DNA of 64,000 bases from Haliclystus octoradiatus (GCA_916610825.1 OU744448.1:21059032-21123031), one strand, 5' to 3'. Positions 12,098 to 26,760 are shown, numbered from the stretch's first letter. Translations and numbers: made by a program. Notes: generated from the letters alone by a model not told the origin.

Positions 12098-12359
12098 CAC
12101 GGGGGTAACTTCCATACTTTTGGTATACGGGGACGTGGTATGCTTAGTCATGACAATTTTTTTGAGTGCAATTTTTTCATTCTGCAAAAATATTCTACCT
12201 ATGAATTTTTCTTTTTTTCTCTTTGCTTTGGTTAAATCTGTCATTCATAAAAAGATATTTGGGGTATCTTTTTCATCATGTGGAGCATTTTTATGGTCAT
12301 TCTGCCAAAGTTTCATTTGAACGACCCCATCGAAGCGCAATGGAAGTTACCCCCCCGGG
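12098..12359. mobile_element. MITE with 8-bp target duplication downstream of the B1 receptor
   Basis: The element starts CACGGGGGTAACTTCCAT and ends in the inverse repeat (ATGGAAGTTACCCCCCCGGG side). It is flanked by perfect 8-bp duplications CGTAGTTG (12090-12097 and 12360-12367). It is the same family as the element at 4287-4600, and its interior shares the GGTCGTTCAAATG region in inverted form. The B3 copy holds the unoccupied site (38928-38935), which proves insertion. Confidence 0.95.
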
Positions 12360-12603
12360 CGTAGTTGTGATTCCTTTTTACAAATTTGTAGTTAATCCTC
12401 TTTGTAGGAAAAGCTTACAAGCAAACTATATACCGTCTCATTATTGTGTTTATACTCTTTATCAATTAATTTATTATAACATAACATATAATATGCCAAG
12501 TTTAGGATTTTTAAAACGATTTTTAATTATGAGGTATAGTACAAAGGCGTAAAAGTTATCGGTCGGGAAGATGACTTCATGGCACTCTAACTAATTTGCT
12601 ATA

Positions 12604-12800
12604 TAATAATGTTTTGAATGAGAGACACTTCATTTCGACTTTATTATACGGAGTAGCGGCATATAGAACACATGACAATCTACAACAGTTTCGATTTATC
12701 CCGCTGAAATCATCGTCAGGCAAGTGAAAGAGAGAGCAGAGAGAGAGAGGACAGGTTTTCAAGCTAGGTTTGTCGCAAGAGAGAGTTAATACATTTATTT
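12604..12800 (-). repeat. Terminal-repeat-like segment of a Penelope/retrozyme-type element (B1)
   Basis: This stretch is present in B1 and B2 but absent in B3, where 12603 joins directly to the equivalent of 12801. It is a diverged relative of the repeats at 56102-56327 and 57092-57512: shared pieces are TTCGACTTTATTATAC, the GTAGCG block, the hammerhead-like core and the GTGAAAGAGAGAG run. No target duplication was found, so a deletion in B3 is also possible. Confidence 0.6.
12680..12724 (-). ncRNA. Candidate hammerhead-ribozyme motif (B1)
   Basis: On the - strand the core CUGACGA is followed by U, a stem II of GAUUU/AAAUC closing a CAGCGGGAU loop, then GAAAC, a minimal stem III and GUU. 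The UUGC before the core pairs with GUAG after it, using wobbles. The U between CUGACGA and stem II is a deviation from the canonical fold. Hammerhead motifs are known in Penelope-like elements, and this genome contains such elements. Activity is not shown. Confidence 0.4.
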
Positions 12801-12942
12801 CACCCATCCAGGGTAGACTTTCAGTTGGCTCTAAAGGTAACATTAGTAACTTTTAGTTTCCACTAAAGGTTACATTTCAGACTATTTACATATATATTGT
12901 TGATAAAAATAAGAATAAGAGTTTTTTTATTTATTTTTTTAT

Positions 12943-13674
<732 letters not shown>

Positions 13675-13710
13675 TTTTCTATTTATTTATTTATTTATTT
13701 ATTTAACTAT

Positions 13711-14112
13711 TCAATTGTGTTGCTCTCGTCTTTTTACAAATGTTTGATAGCTGGGTATTGCGAGACATGATAGAATATGAAGGTAATTTGAAGCCTCTTT
13801 TCCACATTCATTACAATGACATTTATTTGTTGGTTTATGATACGTTTGCACATCACATACTAAATGATGAAAACCATGCATCGATAAGCGAGTAATGATA
13901 TGCTTGTTGGGTTGGTTTGATAGTTTCCACCAAGTAATGTTGGCCATAGGAGATAATAGTGTAAAAGCAGTGATCCATTGTCTAATTTTTGCTGACAAGT
14001 TATTATTTACAGTATTAAGTGCAGATTGATTTAGACAGAATTTTTGCGAAAGTTCAGTGGATAGTGTTGGGACTTGCGTGAAGAAATGAGTTAAAAAGTT
14101 TGATGAATACAT
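13711..14112 (-). pseudogene. 133-codon ORF, A2 copy of 390-791
   Basis: This copy is identical in translation to the frame at 390-791, including the CHCNEC...LHILSC cluster. Its identity is unknown; see the A1 copy. Confidence 0.35.
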
Positions 14113-14377
14113 ATAGAAACTTTGAGTGATCGTTTAATGAAATGACTTTTGACGGTGTTCAGATCGGCTAATTGTGATGACGTTAAGTAAAAGGAAATTT
14201 AAGAGAGTACAGGTTTGTCGTAAGAGAGAGAGAGAGAACATGTTTGTCGCTATCCAGTATGGAATGATTTTTTTCTGTGATATATTGTTCATTTTTCAAT
14301 TCTACGTTCGAGAAACCAATCCCACTGATACTAATTCGCTGCTATATAAGATACCAATAGTTTGACATAAAATGTAT

Positions 14378-15290
14378 AATATCTCAATTAAACTTTTTTT
14401 TATTTTCTTTTTTTTTGTTGTTGCTGAAAAATTCAATATAATTTATTTCTTCATAAATATATATATATATACATTCAATAAAATGTTAACTTTAAACAGA
14501 ACTATGTGTCATTTAAAAATTTGCCTAATATACCCCTATTCTAATTTATCTAATTAATCTATTTCAAAATTGTTCTCAACGTCATCATTAATAAAGGTAA
14601 CCCATGATACTATTAGCATTCCCTCTTTGTACTGCCACTGAAATCCTCGCTTTTAAATATTTTCCTGCATTTTTTTTCTGTGACCTGTGTAGATACTCTC
14701 AACCTTGAAGATAGCTGCTTTAAGAACAACGTAGCAGCCGATCCGTACGAGCCCATCGTCTCTATGGCTACGGGGATGAAGATGTACTTTGTTGACAGCT
14801 GCCTATACTTTGTGATCTTCTTTGCTTCGGCGTTTTCAGCAGCTGCTCCTGCTGTGAGAGATGTTCTTTCGATATGGCTGGGAGCAAGAGTATCAGGACA
14901 TGTGAAGTCCCATAAAGCTGAGCTACTTTTTTCCCAAGGAATTAGGGTGATTCCATCAGGTCTTTTAAAATCTGTTCTTGCTAGGCCTTGAGGCTCAAGT
15001 TTACAAGGGACGCTTGCAGTGCACAAAGCCTTCTTGATGATGACTTTTACTTCATGGTGCCTTGCATATCGTCCAGAACTCTTTTTACATGAAAGGCCGT
15101 GGACTCCTTGTTGATCTACTAGTTGGCCGCATTTTACATATATGGGATTGTACCGTCTCCAGTCCCAATCGGAATGAAATTATTATGCGTAGCTGATTGT
15201 TATTAAGCATTAAACCCCCTGTTAAACCCATGGCGGGGTGACGGGAGTGCATTGAGCCATGCCCCAGATAAAATTAAATCTCTCAATTAA
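14378..15290 (-). pseudogene. Truncated RLE-type LINE, A2 copy, frameshifted beside the gap
   Basis: Same insertion as 1057-1967. Here the endonuclease-region frame is open only from 15026 down to 14613. Single-base insertions break the upstream part: an extra T in the T-run near 15131-15134 and an extra G near 15235. Both lie within 300 bp of the N gap, so assembly error is as likely as mutation. Confidence 0.65.
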
Positions 15291-15432
15291 ATATATTCTT
15301 GATTGTACGATAGTTTATCGATTAGACTGGTTAGGAAAGCTATTGTCCGCCATCGCAAATGTTATTGTCTAGCAGGCTCGGGAACACGTGACGTCCAAGT
15401 TGCATCGATTTTATAAAAAAGATATCTTCGAT

Positions 15433-15632
15433 NNNNNNNNNNNNNNNNNNNNNNNNNNNNNNNNNNNNNNNNNNNNNNNNNNNNNNNNNNNNNNNNNNNN
15501 NNNNNNNNNNNNNNNNNNNNNNNNNNNNNNNNNNNNNNNNNNNNNNNNNNNNNNNNNNNNNNNNNNNNNNNNNNNNNNNNNNNNNNNNNNNNNNNNNNNN
15601 NNNNNNNNNNNNNNNNNNNNNNNNNNNNNNNN
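15433..15632. other. Assembly gap (200 N)
   Basis: Exactly 200 N, the usual placeholder for a gap of unknown size. The left flank ends at the equivalent of 2106 in A1, and the right flank resumes at the equivalent of about 7934, so about 5.8 kb (the P-type transposase and Penelope-like part) is missing here. Confidence 0.99.
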
Positions 15633-18365
15633 TCTATGGTGTGTTTAGAGACTTATATGGCTTGAATGATACAAATAATATAGTTATAATTATCATTATA
15701 TATGCTGTGATTAGTGTAACGATGCTGGATTAAGATATATAGGATAAATCGTTACTAGAAATACACATATACGAGAGAATGATGAATCGTTATTTTAGGT
15801 CTTGTTCTAATGACGGTAGGCAGAGGACTGTTATTGATATAGTTATATAAGTGAATTCAATGATTAAATATTGGAATACATGACTGAGAGGCTTAATGAT
15901 AAGAGGCTAAAATATTATACACTAAAATTGCCTGTGAAGCATTTTTGTTAATATTTTTACTTTCTGTTTTGTGTCAGAAGTACCAATAGCTTAATCCAGG
16001 CAAACGGTCCATACTTTTGATATACGGAGATGTCCAACTATTAAAGATTGAGAACCTTTTTTCAAAATTCAGGAACAAATTTTGTTAAAACTGCATTTGT
16101 AAGTGTATAGCTTTTATTGTGATGAACTCAAACTTCTAGAATAGTATTGAAGGGTTACCACATACTTGCCATGTTTGTATTCATATTTACTAACGAGAAA
16201 ATGTTGGGAGACACGAGTGAAGCGCTAAAAATCACTCGCTCGGAGCTCGTGATTTTTAGCTTCCCGAGTGTCTCCCAACATTTTCGAGTTTAGTAAATAT
16301 GAATACAAACATTTGCAAGCATGTGGTAACCCTTTTCTAAAATAAAACAAATGTCGGAATCTCATTCGACGGCGAATTTTCAATTCATGAATTCACAATT
16401 TAAAATTCAATTTCAATTCATAAACCAAGCATGAAGAGAATCCCACAACAAGATAGATTTTGTCGAATAAAGAAAGACATATACAAGAACGTCTGTAATA
16501 TAAGTGGTACAATAGTTCTTAAGCAAATTAATGCAGTAATTGTTATTTAAATTTTAGGTTTACCTTGAAACAGCATAGCCTATAATTGTCTTTTCATTCT
16601 ATGTTTTTTGTTTTGCATGTTACACTATGGTTACACGACCAATAACTCATTTACCACGCTTTTCGATAAATAAAAACATCTTGAGCTAAATATCGTTTTG
16701 TAAATCGTAGCCATTATTGAGATATTTATTGGATTGTTGTTATCAAAAAATTATAAATTCTGTATTTTATCACAGATCATACTTTTTGAAGCTTGCGGTT
16801 TTTCCCGGTTTTCGGAGCCATGGATTTCATGCACGCTATTTCGACCAATCAGATCGCAGAAAACCTTCGTGATATTTTAGAAAACCTTTTCTTTAATAGA
16901 AATATAATAACGATAACTAATAACTATAATAGCATAATAAGAGACAAAGATGAGGCAAAAACCTATTATCTTCAGAAGGTAATACTGTCTGAATATCGCA
17001 ATTAATTCATCTTTGTCTCTTATTAAATGATGCTCTGTTTTACCCAACATTGCATTTTCATATTCATAGGTGTGTCTGAGTTTACACTTGCCACAATTAT
17101 TTTTTTTTTTAATTTATTAGAACTATAATAGTATGAATAGTACAACTGGTCTGACAAGTGTTTCGTTCCTTCCAAGGGAATCACCAGAGAGAGACCTTTT
17201 AATAATAGTAATACCAATATAATGTCAATAACATTACCTTGGCCTTATACCTCTTAAGTAAATACAATATATACTTTATCGAACCTTAGCAATGCTCTTA
17301 CAATTAATACAAAGAATATATAGGACGTATTAATAAACTAAGTATTAAACTATTTGCTTTTAACAAATGTTAGGGCATTCTTTATTTTGATTTTATTCAT
17401 TCTTTCATTCATGCCTTTTTTTGATTATGTCATTATAACATAGATATGGCCTTCGAAAAAGCAACTTTTTCAAATTGATAACTTATATTATATTTTTGCC
17501 GATCCTTCATTTGTAACTTAATTTAAATATGTTTCTTATTACGTGCACAAAGCTTGTGTAAAACTATCATATATAACACAAGCGAATATAACACATCATG
17601 GATATAGATGTATCATATTTTATTTGACTTGAAACGCCAGCTCAAGGGGTACGTTGAACACTAGTATATTTTCAAATGAATTTCCCCCTGGGGAAGGGGG
17701 TTTTGTAACTTCAGAACTTTTGTAAGTTGTGTACGCGTGCTGTTTAGAAAATCTTGCTATAGCACCCCAATATTGCAAGCTATGCTGGATATGACTTACC
17801 TCATCATCACAAATGATATTTTTTCGGACATTTTGCACCAGATATGCTATTTTGAAACCTCACAGTAGGAATCCAAATCTGAAAAATTGATACCCCAAAA
17901 TTGTCAGCATGGTCCCAAAATTATTCCCCGAAAATGGCATATCCCCGTGTAGCGCCTATACCAAGTCCCACCGGGGACATTTGCAGCCACAGAACGACCA
18001 AATATCATGATTACAAACATTGAATGTATTGTTTTCAGTCATTGTTACCCAGGATAACCGACCCGTTGAATAATTGCTTTAATTGTTCATGATTGTTATT
18101 TCACAAGTCGTATAGGGTATTGCTCGCCATTGCACCAGTGAAATCATCACAGATAAGCTATTTCTACATACAGCATCACGATCTGATTTCAATTTCAAAA
18201 TAAATTTATCCATGAGAATCCTTACATCCTCAGCGAGAAACAAGACTTAGACAAGACTATTCTTACTTTTACGTTTACGAAGTTGCTTTTACACAAACGG
18301 ATCGTTTGTTTGTTGGTTAACAAGAAAATCAAACGTGATTTTTTATTGTAACAAAGGACAGAGAA
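15633..18365. other. B2 block upstream region
   Basis: This is a copy of 7934-10662 at offset about 7703. The first kilobase has single-base indels against B1 (for example near 15670, 15712, 15760, 15795, 16593, 16607); beyond about 16650 I see no difference. It contains the foldback at 16152-16332. No gene is visible. Confidence 0.6.
16152..16332. repeat. Foldback palindrome, B2 copy with inverted core
   Basis: The arms are as at 8449-8631. The 23-bp core (16231-16253) is the exact reverse complement of the B1 core (8530-8552), and the arms stay in place. Confidence 0.9.
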
Positions 18366-19355
18366 ATGTTGAACAAGTCATCGTTTACAAACGACATGTT
18401 TTCTATTATTGATTATAATTGCAAAAGCACGAGGGAATTTTTCGACTTGGATGTGAATAGATCAATTACAGATTATATATTTGGTGTTATTGGCGTAATC
18501 CTGATAGTCCCTACGGCATTATCTAATATTCTTGTTATTATATCTATTCTGAAAATACGCTCTCTTCGTTCAGCGGAAAATTCCATTCTTATTATTTTAG
18601 CAGCTAGCGATGCATGTACTGGAGTATTCCTGTTACCTTTGTTTTCCTATTTACATTTAAAGGACGCGTATAATAATTGTCTTATAGTTCTCTCGTCGCA
18701 AATTGTTGCCTTTACATTATTAACATTCACTGTAATTGGTATGATTTTAGTAGCAGTTGATCGTTATATAGCTATATTTTATCCATTCAAATACATCAAG
18801 TTTACGAATACTAGATCTTTAACAATTATAGCGAGTTCATCATTTGGATCTTCGCTTTTACTAAGCATTTCAGCAATATTCACAAAGGATTACGAATTAT
18901 TAATTAGAACATATACATTTTTACTGACATTCATGGTGTGCTGGAGTGCATTTGTTCATATAAAATCACTTCGACTATCAAGAAAGATTCGTGAACAAGA
19001 TCAAACTGCTCAAAAGAGCAAGGAAAAACATTTGAGAGATAAAAAAATTACTCATATGATATTTATTATTTTGATCATCATGTTGATTTGTTACATTCCC
19101 TATATTGTTATATGTGCATTGTTTAATAGTACGAAACAAGGACACGGGAATCCAACACTGCAGAAGATTGCTATGGCAAGCGCGATATTACTCTTATCAA
19201 ATTCACTAATCAATCCATTTATTTACTGTTGGAAAATCAGAAGAATTAGAGGGACAATTATGAGGATTCTCAGACAGAGGAATTTACGCATACGTCATAT
19301 TGTGACCTCGAATACAGATCGAAATAGGAATGGAACTAAAATAAATCGATATTGA
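18366..19355 (+). CDS. Class A GPCR, B2 copy
   Basis: This 329-residue receptor has a translation identical to the one at 10663-11652. D82, C105, DRY 132-134, CYIP 242-245 and NPFIY 283-287 are all kept, with the same short cysteine-free second extracellular loop. The flanking kilobases are also identical, so this is a very recent duplicate or the same locus assembled twice. If it is real, receptor dosage is doubled. Confidence 0.85.
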   Translation: MLNKSSFTNDMFSIIDYNCKSTREFFDLDVNRSITDYIFGVIGVILIVPTALSNILVIISILKIRSLRSAENSILIILAASDACTGVFLLPLFSYLHLKDAYNNCLIVLSSQIVAFTLLTFTVIGMILVAVDRYIAIFYPFKYIKFTNTRSLTIIASSSFGSSLLLSISAIFTKDYELLIRTYTFLLTFMVCWSAFVHIKSLRLSRKIREQDQTAQKSKEKHLRDKKITHMIFIILIIMLICYIPYIVICALFNSTKQGHGNPTLQKIAMASAILLLSNSLINPFIYCWKIRRIRGTIMRILRQRNLRIRHIVTSNTDRNRNGTKINRY

Positions 19356-19800
19356 TATTCTTTTAGAGATATAGATTAACAAATCCAATATAAATTGTAT
19401 GCTTTTATGTAGAATCATCGCTGTACAGTATTTAACACCTGCGATTAAGCACAAATGTCAATATCATTCAGAATATAAGTGAATTTGATCGGACTGTATT
19501 GAATGATTTAATATCATTGCTTTTTTATCTTGCTTTTATGTCAAATAAGACAACATATTTTAATTTGATAAAAATGATCCCCGCCAATTTCATATATATT
19601 ACGACTTTATCAAGACTATCCGTTATATAGATAGATTACCCATGATAGTTGACTGCGAACCATTCCATTTCTCTTTTATATTCTCTCCCAGACAATAAGC
19701 TATATACCTCGAACGTGGCTGAATCTTCTATCCCGTATCTCTCTACTTTTTGTAGTCCTCACTTTCCTTTCAATCCATAACTAACATTACAACGTAGTTG

Positions 19801-20062
19801 CACGGGGGTAACTTCCATACTTTTGGTATACGGGGACGTGGTATGCTTAGTCATGACAATTTTTTTGAGTGCAATTTTTTCATTCTGCAAAAATATTCTA
19901 CCTATGAATTTTTCTTTTTTTCTCTTTGCTTTGGTTAAATCTGTCATTCATAAAAAGATATTTGGGGTATCTTTTTCATCATGTGGAGCATTTTTATGGT
20001 CATTCTGCCAAAGTTTCATTTGAACGACCCCATCGAAGCGCAATGGAAGTTACCCCCCCGGG
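19801..20062. mobile_element. MITE, B2 copy
   Basis: Copy of 12098-12359 with the same CGTAGTTG duplications on both sides (19793-19800 and 20063-20070). It was duplicated with the block and is not an independent insertion. Confidence 0.93.
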
Positions 20063-20306
20063 CGTAGTTGTGATTCCTTTTTACAAATTTGTAGTTAATC
20101 CTCTTTGTAGGAAAAGCTTACAAGCAAACTATATACCGTCTCATTATTGTGTTTATACTCTTTATCAATTAATTTATTATAACATAACATATAATATGCC
20201 AAGTTTAGGATTTTTAAAACGATTTTTAATTATGAGGTATAGTACAAAGGCGTAAAAGTTATCGGTCGGGAAGATGACTTCATGGCACTCTAACTAATTT
20301 GCTATA

Positions 20307-20503
20307 TAATAATGTTTTGAATGAGAGACACTTCATTTCGACTTTATTATACGGAGTAGCGGCATATAGAACACATGACAATCTACAACAGTTTCGATTT
20401 ATCCCGCTGAAATCATCGTCAGGCAAGTGAAAGAGAGAGCAGAGAGAGAGAGGACAGGTTTTCAAGCTAGGTTTGTCGCAAGAGAGAGTTAATACATTTA
20501 TTT
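20307..20503 (-). repeat. Penelope/retrozyme-type terminal-repeat segment, B2 copy
   Basis: Copy of 12604-12800 that moved with the block. It contains the same hammerhead-like core at 20383-20427. Confidence 0.6.
20383..20427 (-). ncRNA. Candidate hammerhead-ribozyme motif (B2)
   Basis: Identical to the B1 motif: CUGACGA, a GAUUU/AAAUC stem, GAAAC and GUU on the - strand. It gives no independent support because the block is a duplicate. Confidence 0.4.
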
Positions 20504-20645
20504 CACCCATCCAGGGTAGACTTTCAGTTGGCTCTAAAGGTAACATTAGTAACTTTTAGTTTCCACTAAAGGTTACATTTCAGACTATTTACATATATAT
20601 TGTTGATAAAAATAAGAATAAGAGTTTTTTTATTTATTTTTTTAT

Positions 20646-21362
<717 letters not shown>

Positions 21363-21398
21363 TTTTCTATTTATTTATTTATTTATTTATTTAACTAT

Positions 21399-21800
21399 TC
21401 AATTGTGTTGCTCTCGTCTTTTTACAAATGTTTGATAGCTGGGTATTGCGAGACATGATAGAATATGAAGGTAATTTGAAGCCTCTTTTCCACATTCATT
21501 ACAATGACATTTATTTGTTGGTTTATGATACGTTTGCACATCACATACTAAATGATGAAAACCATGCATCGATAAGCGAGTAATGATATGCTTGTTGGGT
21601 TGGTTTGATAGTTTCCACCAAGTAATGTTGGCCATAGGAGATAATAGTGTAAAAGCAGTGATCCATTGTCTAATTTTTGCTGACAAGTTATTATTTACAG
21701 TATTAAGTGCAGATTGATTTAGACAGAATTTTTGCGAAAGTTCAGTGGATAGTGTTGGGACTTGCGTGAAGAAATGAGTTAAAAAGTTTGATGAATACAT
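21399..21800 (-). pseudogene. 133-codon ORF, A3 copy of 390-791
   Basis: Translation identical to the A1 and A2 copies. Unidentified retroelement-like remnant with a Cys/His knuckle. Confidence 0.35.
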
Positions 21801-22065
21801 ATAGAAACTTTGAGTGATCGTTTAATGAAATGACTTTTGACGGTGTTCAGATCGGCTAATTGTGATGACGTTAAGTAAAAGGAAATTTAAGAGAGTACAG
21901 GTTTGTCGTAAGAGAGAGAGAGAGAACATGTTTGTCGCTATCCAGTATGGAATGATTTTTTTCTGTGATATATTGTTCATTTTTCAATTCTACGTTCGAG
22001 AAACCAATCCCACTGATACTAATTCGCTGCTATATAAGATACCAATAGTTTGACATAAAATGTAT

Positions 22066-22976
22066 AATATCTCAATTAAACTTTTTTTTATTTTCTTTTT
22101 TTTTGTTGTTGCTGAAAAATTCAATATAATTTATTTCTTCATAAATATATATATATATACATTCAATAAAATGTTAACTTTAAACAGAACTATGTGTCAT
22201 TTAAAAATTTGCCTAATATACCCCTATTCTAATTTATCTAATTAATCTATTTCAAAATTGTTCTCAACGTCATCATTAATAAAGGTAACCCATGATACTA
22301 TTAGCATTCCCTCTTTGTACTGCCACTGAAATCCTCGCTTTTAAATATTTTCCTGCATTTTTTTTCTGTGACCTGTGTAGATACTCTCAACCTTGAAGAT
22401 AGCTGCTTTAAGAACAACGTAGCAGCCGATCCGTACGAGCCCATCGTCTCTATGGCTACGGGGATGAAGATGTACTTTGTTGACAGCTGCCTATACTTTG
22501 TGATCTTCTTTGCTTCGGCGTTTTCAGCAGCTGCTCCTGCTGTGAGAGATGTTCTTTCGATATGGCTGGGAGCAAGAGTATCAGGACATGTGAAGTCCCA
22601 TAAAGCTGAGCTACTTTTTTCCCAAGGAATTAGGGTGATTCCATCAGGTCTTTTAAAATCTGTTCTTGCTAGGCCTTGAGGCTCAAGTTTACAAGGGACG
22701 CTTGCAGTGCACAAAGCCTTCTTGATGATGACTTTTACTTCATGGTGCCTTGCATATCGTCCAGAACTCTTTTTACATGAAAGGCCGTGGACTCCTTGTT
22801 GATCTACTAGTTGGCCGCATTTACATATATGGGATTGTACCGTCTCCAGTCCCAATCGGAATGAAATTATTATGCGTAGCTGATTGTTATTAAGCATTAA
22901 ACCCCCTGTTAAACCCATGGCGGGTGACGGGAGTGCATTGAGCCATGCCCCAGATAAAATTAAATCTCTCAATTAA
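22066..22976 (-). pseudogene. Truncated RLE-type LINE, A3 copy
   Basis: Same insertion and target duplications as 1057-1967. The 223-codon endonuclease-region frame (22301-22972) is open and identical to A1. Confidence 0.75.
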
Positions 22977-23561
22977 ATATATTCTTGATTGTACGATAGT
23001 TTATCGATTAGACTGGTTAGGAAAGCTATTGTCCGCCATCGCAAATGTTATTGTCTAGCAGGCTCGGGAACACGTGACGTCCAAGTTGCATCGATTTTAT
23101 AAAAAGATATCTTCGATACAGCGATGGGCGCTTAAAGACCTTAGATTGAACATGTTGTTGCACGATATTATTGAAAAAAAGTGACTAATATAACACCATT
23201 TCTATGATAATTGAGACAATTCATGAGCTATATCGAAGTCTTACAATGATAAGATTTTATTTCATACGAAGCGCTATCATTGTAATTTGCTTTAACTTGA
23301 CCATGAAATGGCTTAGGATTTAGATATATTTAGCGGGAAATGTGACACGAGTCTACTTTATTTACTGTTTCTGTTCATTCTTCATATCTATTGAACCTCA
23401 ACTTAGTTTTCAATTAATTATTGCCAATTGTTTCCGGGCTGAAATTGGAAGCAGGGATTGATTTTGATATAGAATTCTATTCGCGAAAAGTGTATTCGTC
23501 ATTGCCAATGTGTGTCCAGCACTTGCGGTTAGACGGATTATATTGTTATCATAGTTATATT

Positions 23562-26500
23562 ATGCCTGGTCAAAATTGTGGCTTTTATGGATACAATATA
23601 GTCATATAGGTGATTTTCACCCTGGCAATCCTATGGAAAAATTGTCTTTTCTCAAATACCGACTTGCCGTAAAAACGACGGGGAATTTACCATTGAGAAG
23701 AAAACCAAAGCGCACGGAGAGTGGATCAATGTCTTAGCTCGAACATGTGGGGTTAATGTACATTTACAGTGACAATTTGATGCCACTGAATACAATTCAT
23801 TTATGTGAATTAAATTCTGACCCTGAGGACATTGATACATACAGCAAACGTAAAATGCTAATAATAAGTATAGTATACCAACAAGGAATTTACCAATCAA
23901 GCCTTCAGAACAACGGGAAATCCGGAACAGGGATGTCCCCGCTAGAAAATTATTAGAGAGAATACCTATAGAAACCAGTCAAAGTCAAGCTGATGTATTT
24001 GCTGCATTAAAATAAAGTTTACATAAAATTAAATTGGATCCATGGGAATTGGTAATTACAGATGTGCATGTTAAAATTATTTATGATGATAGGGAGACAT
24101 CAATTTCAAAATTTTTGGTACTGATTCCTCAGAATATGCTCGTGACGTGTTTTTATTATGGCTGGAGAATTCTCTCTGTTCCTCAATTGGACATTAATTC
24201 ATTTACATTGAAATCAATCCTCTTTGTTTGATTTAAAAGAATTAAAATTATCACTGCATTGCCAACAGAATTCTCTTATAAAAATACTATTATACATCAT
24301 GTATCAGTGCACCCAGGATTTGATGCTGAGCAGCCACCATTTGCATCATATTCTATTGTCCGCAGTAATCATTGCCAAATCCTTATTTTGGATGAAACAG
24401 ACAAACATTATTGTGCAGAATGTAATAGACTGGCAGATATTCAAATAAAACCTTTTCATTGAAATACCATCTAAAATATTGCAGTTCCCCCAACCTGCTA
24501 AAAGAAAAGCCCCATTATCCGCATGCGGAACGCTAAAGCTAGTTGCCACTGTCAAAGCCAACAGACTAAAATGTAATCACTTGGAGGGCGAGTTGGAAAA
24601 TTTAAGAAGAGACATTGAGAAAAGGGGTGTACATGTCAATGAAAACCTGCAAAATGACTTGATGAACATTATGGAGGGAGCACACATTTTCATATGTCCC
24701 CTCATATGAAATTGGTATGGGATGAACAGAAACGCTTGAATGAAGCATCAACCAAGGGAAGAAGGTATCATCCCCAATTCATAAGGTTCTGCTTGTCGAT
24801 TCAGGCAAAAAGTTCCTCTGCTTATGATCAATTGTCTGAGGTTCTCAATTTACCAAGCCAGAGATTTCTGAGAAATTAAAAACATACATTCAAGGCACGC
24901 CCAGGCATCGTCAAAGAAAAAGTTGAAAAGCTGAAATTAATGACAGCAGAATACTAAGGGACTCAAACGTATGTTTGTATTTTAATGTTCTTTCACTTAA
25001 ATTATTTAGTAATGCATTTCAATTGACCACTATTGACAGGGTCTGCTATATAGAGGTAATAAATATGTTTTATCAATTTCAATTTTTCAAATCTTGATTT
25101 ACATATTTCTTCTTTAGATATGTTGGCATTCTATTCGATGAGATGAAGATAAGCTGTGGTCTCGTTCTTAATAAACACACTGGAGATGTTGTTGGCTATG
25201 TTGACATTGGTGATCTTGCTGAAGACTATGCCTCATTCTCTGATGTCCATGAATTTGCAACCCATACCCTGGTATTTATTGTAAGCGGTTTATGTCCCGG
25301 GGGTAACTTCCATTGCGCTTCAACGGGGTCGTTCAAATGGAACTTTGGCAGAATGACCATAAAAAATTTTCACATGATGAAAAAGATACCCAAATATATT
25401 TTCATGAATGGCAGGTTCAGCCAAAATAAATAAAAAAAAAAGAAATTTCATAGGCAAAATTTGTTTTGCACTATAAAAAACTGGCAAAGGCGTCAAAAAG
25501 ATACCTCAAAAAGAATTATCACTAAGCATACCCCAAAGATTTTGAAAAAAGTACCCTTTAATATTTGAACGTCCCCGTATACCCAAAGTATGGAAGTTTC
25601 CCCCCGGGGTTTATGTACCAGTGTAAAGGCAGTAGTGACCTACCATATGACAGGTTCAACTCGGTGGCACATCATTTCAGCTATGGCCATTATTCTGGCA
25701 GGTCCTATTTACGTTGGAGCTGGCTATCAGCTTAAAAGTGGTTTTTTCGGTCTGTGATGGTGCATTGCAAAACAGGAAGTTTTTAGAATGCATCAGCATC
25801 TGCAAGTATATCCCTCCACTGATGAACATGTCGAGAGCACTTTCCCAACCTATTTTGCTGTGAACCTGGCAGATGTGAGCCGAAGATATATTTTATAGCA
25901 GACGTACCCCATTAGATAAAAGCAACCAGAAATTGCTTACTGTCATCTGGGCTCTCTGATAAATCAACCCGGCTGATGGAGAACAATAGTAAGTTAATTA
26001 CGTGGAGCCACATTGTAAAAGCCTACTACTATGACAGCGAAAATAGGTTACATCGACTAAATAAAATTGGACCTGATCAGATACGTGTGTCCTCATTTTG
26101 AAAAATGCAGGTCTTATTTGCCATACAACCATTCAACTCCTTAGCAAAACTATGGCATTGGCTCTACGTCATTATCTGCCAGGTGAAGCAGAATGAAACA
26201 GGTAATTTGTGTTCTCTAGTGAACGATTTGTTCGATATGTACAATGTGAGGTCTAACACAGAACACAAAAGAACAAGGAATTCCAATTTGGCACCCTACA
26301 CATCCGTTGATGACCCTAGACTGGAATGGATGAAAAATGAATTTCTGGCCTACTTCATTTAATTGGAAAAAATCAATAGCAAGCCGACCAGGGGAATATT
26401 CAAAGGATGAAATGGGTAGAATGTTTATTTCGCAGCAAACATTCGAAGGATATCAAATCACTGTAAATTCTACTGTTGAATTGGTTAAATTTCTCTTGAA

Positions 26501-26760
26501 AAGTGGGTTTAACTATGTCCTTACAGAAAGATTCATGCAAGACGTACTTGAGGAATATTTTGGATACCAACGCAGTCATGGAAGGAGATCCGACAACCCT
26601 CTTGCAAACAAATTTGGTAATAATGATCAAATAATAAACATGCAGCGCACCATAGCACCACAGGGGGAACACAAAGGGGAAAGCACACATCTAAATGGGC
26701 AACTGTATCGGATGCCCCATTGCTAAAAAAGAAATCAAAATAAAACAAGAACCTGTATGA
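23562..26760 (+). pseudogene. P-element/THAP9-like transposase, A3 copy
   Basis: Collinear with 2553-5741 and about 1% different. The THAP region is degenerate (CELNSDPEDID near 23815). The coiled coil lies at 24479-24709, the MKLVWDEQ block at 24694-24879 ending in the same stop, the FDEMK...YVDIGDL block from about 25130, the MITE at 25296-25608, the NVRSNTEHK block at 26105-26362 and the C-terminal block at 26337-26726. The C-terminal part has a 12-bp in-frame insertion relative to A1 (around 26670), adding an EHKG-like unit. The shared lesions show that the element was dead before the segment was duplicated. Confidence 0.87.
25296..25608. mobile_element. MITE inside the P-type transposase, A3 copy
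   Basis: Copy of 4287-4600 with the same GTTTATGT duplications (25288-25295 and 25609-25616) and small SNP and indel differences. Confidence 0.92.
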
